A stretch of 16,098 nt of DNA from Rodentolepis nana (lineage: Eukaryota > Platyhelminthes > Cestoda > Cyclophyllidea > Hymenolepididae): NCBI GenBank assembly GCA_900617975.1, contig UZAE01012109.1, positions 21,969-38,066 of the forward strand, read 5' to 3'. Of this stretch, positions 10,591 through 16,098 are shown piece by piece. The translations under genes and the position numbers were made by a program. The stretch's first letter is position 1; every line of letters begins with the position of its first letter. The notes beneath the pieces are model-generated. The model was not told where the DNA came from. It made no database searches and saw nothing but the letters and a program-made list of their open reading frames with translations.

Positions 10591-11080
10591 TAGTTTAAAA
10601 AAGTCAAATTTAAACAATGATCCAAATTCAATTTTGCAAGAGCTTAGAAAATTCCCTACTACCCACAGCGTTAACGATAATAAAACCCATTTAATGGGGC
10701 TGGTAGTTTGCTGTGTGTTGGAGAAAAAAAATGGTTTGCTTTCGCTACCCATGGCGATATATGCAAGTATAGGTGATTTGTGTTCAAGTTTTATTCCCAA
10801 ATGTTCTATGCAGAACTAACTACGCATTTTGGACTAATGCCACAATGTTTTGTTCCATCAAAAATACTCCCTGAAAAGGTCAACTAATCTATTTCAAACT
10901 AGCCTTAGGCAAGAACGTATTTGCCAGTTTTGCCATTAAATCTCAATGGCCTGCTTTTAAATCAGCCTATTGGAACTGGAAATTTAACTTGTTTCACTGA
11001 GGGTAAAAATCCAATAAAATGGACATGACTTTCTTTTTGCAAGAGGGAAAAATTAACTGTATAGCAGTTGAAAGTCCCCT
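10591..11080. other. Spacer between retroposons E and F, no gene seen
   Basis: About 490 bp of AT-rich DNA. Overlapping short frames on both strands at 10634-10819 carry no recognisable motif. Confidence 0.5.
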
Positions 11081-11094
11081 AACACTTAATTTAA
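11081..11094. repeat. Target-site duplication of copy F, left
   Basis: AACACTTAATTTAA at 11081-11094 is repeated as AACACTTAAGTTAA at 11443-11456, 13 of 14 identical. The pair brackets copy F exactly between its GGG start and its A-rich tail. Confidence 0.85.
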
Positions 11095-11442
11095 GGGATG
11101 TGCGATAGACGTACTTCCACGTGGTGCAATCTGGACAACGTATACTCATACAACATAAAGGTCTATTCACTGGTCTATTCACCACCTTACTATATGTCTT
11201 ATTCCACAACTTTCACGGTACTCATCTCACCTCTTTCTAACTTTGTGTCTCTCTTTAACTTCTTTGAAACGCCCTTCTGTTCTCCCCCCCCCCCTCTCAA
11301 CTATTTTTCACTTTGATGTTCCTTCCCCTCTGTAAAGCCTGAAGTCAACTAAATGGCTAATAATAACTATCATAAAGCCTGCCATTTGAAATAAATAAAT
11401 AACTATCATAAAGCCTGCCATTTGAAATAAATAAATAAATAA
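11095..11442 (+). mobile_element. SINE-like retroposon copy F with TSD and duplicated tail
   Basis: A 14-bp target-site duplication with one mismatch fixes the ends. The copy starts GGGATGTGCGATAGAC, has the intact palindrome CCACGTGG followed by TGCA, ACGTATACTCATAC, a pyrimidine-rich middle with an 11-base C run (11284-11294), TGTAAAGCCTGAAGTCAAC, and the 3' block. The terminal 36 bp, including CTGCCATTTGAAATAAATAA, occur twice in tandem. The proximal sequence reads as an open frame for about 70 codons from ATG at 11098, which I regard as noncoding. Confidence 0.93.
11365..11436. repeat. 36-bp perfect tandem duplication in copy F tail
   Basis: The 36 bases at 11365-11400 (starting AACTATCATAAAGCCTGCC, ending AATAAATAAAT) are repeated without change at 11401-11436. 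The unit spans the conserved 3' block and part of the tail, the part a LINE reverse transcriptase would recognise. Slippage or a template jump during insertion, or a later replication or repair duplication, are possible causes. Confidence 0.95.
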
Positions 11443-11456
11443 AACACTTAAGTTAA
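11443..11456. repeat. Target-site duplication of copy F, right
   Basis: AACACTTAAGTTAA, matching 11081-11094 at 13 of 14 positions, immediately follows the A-rich tail of copy F. Confidence 0.85.
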
Positions 11457-12877
11457 TGTTTCAAAAACGTTAGATTTGATATTGCCGTTTACAGCGTCTG
11501 GTAATGAATGAGATGACCAGAATTGTTATCATTGAAGGAAAAACATTAATAAAATTTGCTTGGGCATTAATTTTCATATCCGATTTATTTAAATATCTTC
11601 AAATTGATCTTTAACTTCCCAATTTCTCTTCCTGCCAAACGGTAAAATTAATTATCGATTTTGAATTAAAATAAATTTCCAATAAGTAAATATAAAAGTT
11701 GTTTTGAGTATATGGAATCATTCTTGATTAGTTCGAATTGTGATATTTTCTTATCTACTAAATTGATTTAAAAAACGATAATAACTAACTTACCTTATAA
11801 TTTCCTAATAGTTTTTAATTCCAAAAATTCGAAGTGCCAGTTAATGACAAATATGACAGCTTTCATGGACTCACTACTTTGTTTTGAAATTTTATATCTT
11901 AAAATGTACGAATTTAATTAAATAGCGGTTGCACAATTATCCATGGTTCCATTAGCTTAAATTATTTTATGCAAGTAATCAAATCTCTTCTGGAAAGTTA
12001 CAATTTAAAAATATAAACTTGGCAATATTTGAATAAATTTTATAAACATGTAGTTGTCAAGACCATGAAACTCCACTCTAAATGCCGGTCAAATTTCCAA
12101 TACAAGCTAAAACAGTTGGGTCATAAATAATGCCCAATACTGCTTAATCTATTTGTGTTCGGTTTAAAAACAAGCTATTCGAATTTTTTCAGCCTTAATG
12201 GAAAACTAAAATCATACATGCTTATAAACTAATTAATTTATTAAATTACTCAAACTGTGACTTTATCATTGATTAGCTCATTTATTGATGTTATAGAGAA
12301 AGATGCTGAGATAGCGAGCAAGCTAATGCTTTGAGAAGTTAAAATGAGAATCTTCTACCAACCAGTGGTGATGAGTAAACTCGCTAACGCTTTATTGCCA
12401 CGTCTTAATCTGCAAAGGTCCATGAAATCTACTTTGTAAATCAAACACGTTGCAGCTGTGCTCGCGTGCATATGGGAGAATTATTTTGAAAAAATAAGAA
12501 CTCGAGTTATCTTATGTGCCCAATCCATTACAGTAAAATGCCGTAAAATGTCGTGTCTGCATTAATTGAGGTATATATAGTGATGAATGCGCAACGGAGA
12601 CTTGAAAGAGGCAATAAAAATTGCAAAAATACGGGGTTACTGTTCAAGCAATTTGCTTAATTAATTTGAATTATCTACGATTACACTGAAGGTCGTTAAT
12701 CAAAGAGATAATTGGCTAATAATAGGACCAGCTACAGACTATGTAATTATGTATTGCGTTTCTTATCAACTGTAATATTTTAAAGAGGAATATTTTTATG
12801 AATCAATTTATTGATTTCTTAAATAAGTGTGAGTATGATGATATTGTAAATAAAGGTAATCAGAAGTGCTCTCAATT
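11457..12877. other. Intergenic DNA, no gene seen
   Basis: AT-rich, 1.4 kb, without a supportable open frame or retroposon copy. A TATA-like GTATATATAG lies near 12571-12580, but no coding frame follows. Confidence 0.6.
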
Positions 12878-12890
12878 AAGATAGTTTAAA
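12878..12890. repeat. Target-site duplication of copy G, left
   Basis: AAGATAGTTTAAA at 12878-12890 is repeated exactly at 13217-13229. The perfect 13-bp pair gives the precise ends of copy G. Confidence 0.92.
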
Positions 12891-13216
12891 ATTATTTATT
12901 TATTCCAAATGGCGGGCGTTTTGATAGCTATCATTAGTCATGTAGCTGACTTCGGGCTTCACAGAAGGAAGGTTCATCAAAGTATCAGAATGTCGAGGGG
13001 TGGGGAACAGAAGAGTGATTCGCAAATGCTAAAGAGAAAGACAGACACAAAGGAAGAAAAAAGGTAAGGTAAGTACTGTGAAAGTGGAGGAAAATGACAT
13101 ACAGTGGGGTGATGGTAGTTTGAAGTCAGATGTCAACTGCCAATTAATAGACTTTTTGCCGTATGAGTACACGTTTCCCAGGGTGCACCACGTGGAGGTA
13201 AGTCTGTCGCACACCC
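12891..13216 (-). mobile_element. SINE-like retroposon copy G with perfect TSD
   Basis: Exact 326-bp insertion between perfect 13-bp target-site duplications. On the minus strand it starts GGGTGTGCGACAGAC at 13216 and carries the overlapping palindromes CCACGTGG and GGTGCACC, CATACGGCAAAAAG, a pyrimidine-rich middle, TCTGTGAAGCCCGAAGTCAGC and CGCCCGCCATTTGGAATAAA with an A-rich tail at 12891. It is a good reference for a full-length member. Perfect duplications suggest a fairly recent insertion. The 61-codon minus-strand frame at 13029-13214 lies within it and is not called as a gene. Confidence 0.94.
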
Positions 13217-13229
13217 AAGATAGTTTAAA
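13217..13229. repeat. Target-site duplication of copy G, right
   Basis: Exact copy of 12878-12890, immediately next to the GGGTGTGCGA start of copy G (minus strand). Confidence 0.92.
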
Positions 13230-14282
13230 GTAATAATTGTCAGTAAGATATGGAAGAAATCAACTGGTTTCAATCCTTCAAATCTCAGTCTATAATAAGG
13301 AAATGAGGATGTAAACGACACAATTCACTTACTATTTCAATTGGTTCTGACATTAAACAAATTGGATCCGGATAATAAAGAATGTTGACATAAAATTTCA
13401 AAAGAATTCAAATTTCCATCGATGTTGTCGCTATTTCGAAAATAACACGTAAAAAGGTTAAAGGCAGAGTAGAAAGAAGGGCAATCTGAACTCCTTTTAA
13501 CTTTCTATATTAATTACGTCATAATCACATTCCTGGTACAACTATAAACTTATTGATTTTTTTGGCCAAAAGCTCAGAAGCACTCATTTTGCGTCAATGG
13601 ACAGCTAAATTTTTTTGGCTCAATTTAGTCTTGAAAACGCTGGTTTAATCTCGCTTTTTATCTAACTTCTTGGATTAAAGGGTTTACTTTACGGCCAATG
13701 CAGCATTATCTGTCTTTAAAGATGGAGCATTATTGCTTAAAAGTTAATTACTTCTATTTTTCGAGACATTTCGCAGTACTAAAGTAGCATTTAATTGAAA
13801 TCGACTTACTAGTTAGAGAATATAAAACTTGATTAGATTATAATATTTAAAAACTGTGAAATGTAAAACCTTAATAAGGTTGATTTTATGTAAAGTTTAG
13901 CCTCAATTAAACCCGATATAAGGTGATAAAGCACTAACAGTAATGTTTTAAATGAAATTATTTGATAATAACCTTCCATTATTTCCATTTTTACATGCTT
14001 TCAGAACCTCGAAATAAAAAATTAAATATATTTCTACTCTTCAACCAAAAGCAATTTATTTCATCGTCATTTTGGTTAAGGCAAAAATCTATTACCTACC
14101 TATTTACGTTCATTAATAATTCAAGCTAAATAGAGATTAATAATCAACTTATAGGATTCGAGAACTGAACAAATAAATGTAATGGTATCAATTTATTTGA
14201 AACATTTCAACAAATGGGAAGGAAATGAACCTCCTTGAAAATTAAGATACCATTTAGAGTTGAATACTTTTGCTTAAATGCT
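13230..14282. other. Intergenic DNA, no gene seen
   Basis: About 1.05 kb of AT-rich DNA with no coding frame, RNA gene or recognised repeat. It ends at the insertion site of the truncated LINE. Confidence 0.6.
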
Positions 14283-14295
14283 ATATTTATTTATT
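14283..14295. repeat. Probable target-site duplication of the LINE, left
   Basis: ATATTTATTTATT at 14283-14295 matches 15325-15337 exactly. The sequence is of low complexity and resembles the element's own A/T-rich tail in reverse, so a chance match is possible. However, the pair sits exactly at the upstream end of LINE-like coding sequence and at the end of the tail, and its 13-bp length equals that of the short retroposon duplications. Confidence 0.6.
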
Positions 14296-14380
14296 AATTG
14301 GAGATCAATGGCTCCAAGTCTTCACCGATGGGTCATACATAGGAAACCAAGCAAACGTCAGTGCATGTGTTTATTCTGAA

Positions 14381-14460
14381 CTCTTCTCTTTCTACGCAGC
14401 AGCGGGACACAATAGATCCGTTCTTCTCTTTCTACGCAGCAGCGGGACACAATAGATCCG
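14381..14460. repeat. 40-bp tandem duplication in the LINE RNase H region
   Basis: The unit at 14381-14420 recurs at 14421-14460, identical in 39 of 40 bases (C/T at the first position). It repeats coding sequence just before the catalytic Glu motif and shifts the frame by one, so the upstream frame ends at 14455. Confidence 0.95.
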
Positions 14461-14465
14461 CGGAA

Positions 14466-14539
14466 GGAGAAATAGAGGCCATTAGGATAGCACTATGCCA
14501 ATAAGGAAATAGAGGCCATTAAGATGGACTCATGACAAT
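14466..14539. repeat. 37-bp degenerate tandem duplication in the LINE
   Basis: The bases at 14466-14502 and 14503-14539 match at 27 of 37 positions, with a perfect core GAAATAGAGGCCATTA. The frame changes by one across the pair (0 before, 1 after), as a 37-bp insertion predicts. The greater divergence suggests it is older than the 40-bp pair, or that part of the match is fortuitous. Confidence 0.75.
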
Positions 14540-14609
14540 TATGTTGCCTGGATACGAAATTCACCAAAGCAGTGATACTTCCGGACTCACAGTCAGCAAT
14601 AGACTCTAT

Positions 14610-14726
14610 TGGAAACAGAGAGACACCCAAAACAGCTGAGTTAAACGAGTGGAAACAGAGAGCCACCCAAAACAGCTGAATAAAGGTATTGCAGAGAGCC
14701 GCCCAAAACAGCTGAGGTGAAGGTAT
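14610..14726. repeat. Three tandem units of 37-40 bp in the LINE
   Basis: Units at 14610-14649, 14650-14689 and 14690-14726 share CAGAGAG(A/C)C(A/G)CCCAAAACAGCTGA. The first two are 40 bp and begin TGGAAACAGAGAG; the third is 37 bp and lacks the GAAA. Units two and three both end in GGTAT. Coding frame before the first and after the third differs by 76 bp modulo 3, so two extra units were added to one ancestral unit. Confidence 0.93.
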
Positions 14727-15216
14727 GTAGAAAACTCTCTCAGTTGCTGAGAGAGAAAAACAAAACAGTGGTCCTACAATGGATTCCTGGCCACTGTGGC
14801 ATTAAAGGCAATGAGATTGCTGACACACTTGCTAAGAAGGGGACAACTATTTTGCAATGCATGAACCGGCCGATGTCTTCCCACACAATGAAGGCCTTAA
14901 TCAGAAGAGAATTCAAGACCTCAAGGTGCAACGAACTTAAAGCTCGAACAAAGGAAAAACAGTGGACTGTGGCACTCTCCGACATAGCCGACTGGCCAAG
15001 AATCGAAGCCGTTGCTGAGTTTAGACTACGTACCGGACACGATTGCTTGGCAAAACATCTTCACAGATTGAGAATATACATTCAACCCACATACCCTCTA
15101 TGTAACCTACAGGAAGAAATGGGGAAGACCACCTGATTCGATGTTCAGCCCTAAAGACTAGGACGGAAAGCCAGAGATACTGGGAAGCAAGAAGACAGCT
15201 AATGAACCGCTATTAA

Positions 15217-15324
15217 TTAACTGCTATAAATGTACCCCCCCCCCACCCTTGGGGGAAGCTGAAGTCAAAGTTTAAGTGCTAATGATAAATATCACAAAAC
15301 CTGCCATTTGAAATAATAATATTA
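15217..15324 (+). other. LINE 3' UTR and tail shared with the SINE-like family
   Basis: After the stop codon come a ten-base C run (15235-15244) and then, from about 15255, AAGCTGAAGTCAA, GTGCTAATGATAAATATCA, CCTGCCATTTGAAATAATAA in the same order and spacing as the 3' end of the short retroposons, for example AAGCCTGAAGTCAA, GGCTAATAATAACTATCA, GCCTGCCATTTGAAATAAAT in copy F. By analogy with known SINE/LINE pairs, this is the likely recognition region for the LINE reverse transcriptase. Confidence 0.85.
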
Positions 15325-15337
15325 ATATTTATTTATT
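15325..15337. repeat. Probable target-site duplication of the LINE, right
   Basis: ATATTTATTTATT, an exact 13-base match to 14283-14295, follows the AATAATAATATTA tail. Low complexity lowers the certainty of its boundaries. Confidence 0.6.
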
Positions 15338-16098
15338 TAAGAACTATTGACTCAAAATATCATGTGAATGTTTATTTATTCTTGAGGACAAATCATCTGT
15401 GGAATTGTGATCAAGGAAACAAAAATCTTGTCTCCCATTAAAACGTAGTTTACTTATTATAACTCACTTCACACCCGCACAAATGTTGGATTTTAAGCAG
15501 ACTTGTAAAAATGTATTTATAGTAACCACAGGGAATTTTAATTAGCCTTCAATTTTTAAACAAAACAAACTCAACTACGTATTTTTCTTACGCATATTTT
15601 CTGTGGGACTTAATTACAGAGCAAAGAAAAGTGTTTCTTCTTTCTTTACGTTCTGTAATTTTCAAAAAAAATTAATATTTTCCAACGCTTCAATTTCGTG
15701 ACTTTTTTTCATATTAACAATTTACAGTCAACAAGCACATAAATGATAATCGACAACATACCGTATCCTGTTACATGTTCTGCAAAATTTACTCAAAGAG
15801 CAAGTAGAATTAGCATTAAGTTTGATCATATGATCAAACGTTAAATGATCCAACTTTGAGTGTGTAAGCTTTCAAATACGTGAATACAGGTTTGCGCTTT
15901 TGAAGGGGGTTAAAAAAGACACTTGACAAAAATAGCGATAAAGAGCGATAAAAATATGAAATGTAAAACGTGAAAAGGTTTGATGTTCCAAATGGCTGCA
16001 TTTGAGTTGGCAGTCACAGTTGAAGTTAAGGAAATTACTTTTCCTTTCAAATTATTTACACGATGTATTTTTACTATTTTTGCAGTTTTAATTGGGCA
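15338..16098. other. Intergenic DNA, no gene seen
   Basis: AT-rich DNA without a supportable gene. It contains an imperfect inverted repeat around 15791-15861 and a short direct repeat AGCGATAAAGAGCGATAAA near 15933-15951. Confidence 0.6.
15791..15861. repeat. Imperfect inverted repeat with a 20-bp perfect palindromic centre
   Basis: GTTTGATCAT followed by ATGATCAAAC at 15820-15839 is a perfect 20-bp palindrome. Further out, ACTCAAAG (15791-15798) and CTTTGAGT (15854-15861) are exact inverted partners, and the intervening GCATTAA / TTAAATGA segments partly pair. It could be a remnant of a small inverted-repeat transposon or a chance cruciform. No flanking target-site duplication was identified. 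Confidence 0.5.

Larger units (their letters stand above)
14297..15216 (+). pseudogene. Broken LINE polyprotein C-terminus (RNase H domain plus zinc-knuckle-like tail)
   Basis: All RNase H signature pieces are present in order but in changing frames. VFTDGS carries the first Asp (codon 14327); AEGEIEA carries the Glu (14469); PDSQSA carries the second Asp (14584), with Pro replacing the usual Ser/Thr; WIPGHCG (His 14792) and NEIAD (Asp 14822) complete the set. Three tandem duplications of 40, 37 and 40+36 bp shift the frame from 2 to 0 to 1 and back to 2 (start position modulo 3) and introduce stops. A further single-base loss near 15130-15133 ends the frame at 15136; the normal tail HLIRCSAL... 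continues one frame over to TAA at 15214-15216. In the Cys/His tail one Cys (15101) and HLIRC remain, while the expected partner Cys appears as Tyr. In an active element this domain would degrade RNA in RNA-DNA hybrids during integration. Confidence 0.88.
14296..15324 (+). mobile_element. 5'-truncated LINE (non-LTR retrotransposon) with RNase H end
   Basis: A 1,029-bp insertion holding only the 3' end of a LINE: the RNase H domain, the C-terminal tail of the polyprotein, a short 3' UTR and an A/T-rich tail. Endonuclease and reverse transcriptase are absent, as expected from incomplete target-primed reverse transcription. A terminal RNase H is typical of the I, R1, LOA and some Jockey-group lineages; the clade cannot be fixed from this fragment. 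Base composition (about half GC in the coding part) stands out against the flanks. The final 60-70 bp are homologous to the 3' end of the SINE-like copies. The copy is dead: truncated, duplicated internally and frameshifted. Confidence 0.88.

Noticed and set aside
10456..10800. 114-codon open frame on the minus strand
   Set aside because: It is antisense to the 3' part of retroposon E plus flank, and has no recognisable domain or conserved counterpart in other copies.
12571..12580. TATA-like GTATATATAG as a possible host promoter
   Set aside because: There is no downstream open frame, CCAAT or GC box, and TA-rich strings are common in this sequence.
14740..14985. 81-codon open frame on the minus strand
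   Set aside because: It is the antisense shadow of the LINE RNase H coding sequence.
14297..15216. Possibility that the RNase H sequence is a domesticated host gene
   Set aside because: Three frame-shifting duplications, internal stops, a late single-base loss, flanking target-site duplications and a retroposon tail all point to a dead LINE copy.

Overview
This is an AT-rich, gene-poor stretch of a eukaryotic nuclear genome, almost certainly from an arthropod. The style of the non-LTR retrotransposon protein (RNase H domain followed by a short Cys/His tail with an RYWEARRQ-like end) resembles spider elements; that placement is from memory of the family and is low confidence. I found no intact host gene, no rRNA, no convincing tRNA, no CRISPR array and no bacterial-style operon. 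Nearly all short open frames are chance frames or run through repeats.

The recognisable content is transposable elements. (1) Eight copies or part-copies of one SINE-like short retroposon of about 270-350 bp lie at 2652-2986, 2994-3161, 4484-4807, 5596-5865 and 12891-13216 (sense on the minus strand) and at 9580-9897, 10292-10590 and 11095-11442 (sense on the plus strand). Sense copies start with GGGG/GGGA, carry a conserved head with two overlapping palindromes (CCACGTGG and GGTGCACC), have a pyrimidine-rich middle, and end in CTGCCATTTGAAATAAATAA-like tails. Three copies have 13-14 bp target-site duplications. (2) A 5'-truncated LINE at 14296-15324 keeps a broken RNase H domain and the C-terminal end of the polyprotein. 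Its last 60-70 bp match the 3' end of the short retroposon, and its apparent 13-bp target-site duplication has the same length. Together they look like a SINE and the LINE whose machinery moved it. (3) A GC-richer island at 6919-7340 looks like an LTR plus leader of a Ty3/gypsy-like element, with a perfect three-unit heat-shock element, CCAAT and TATA-like boxes and a TGGTGACC primer-binding-like motif.

Layout: 1-2651 empty AT-rich DNA with a TA microsatellite; 2652-3161 composite retroposon; 3162-4483 empty; 4484-4807 and 5596-5865 retroposons; 5879-6918 empty; 6919-7340 LTR candidate; 7341-9579 empty; 9580-11442 three plus-sense retroposons with spacers; 11457-12877 empty; 12891-13216 retroposon; 13230-14282 empty; 14283-15337 truncated LINE with its duplications; 15338-16098 empty apart from an imperfect palindrome.

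The unusual signals are the shared SINE/LINE tail with matching duplication lengths, and a cluster of tandem duplications with periods of 36-40 bp: three separate events inside the LINE RNase H region and one in the tail of the 11095-11442 retroposon.
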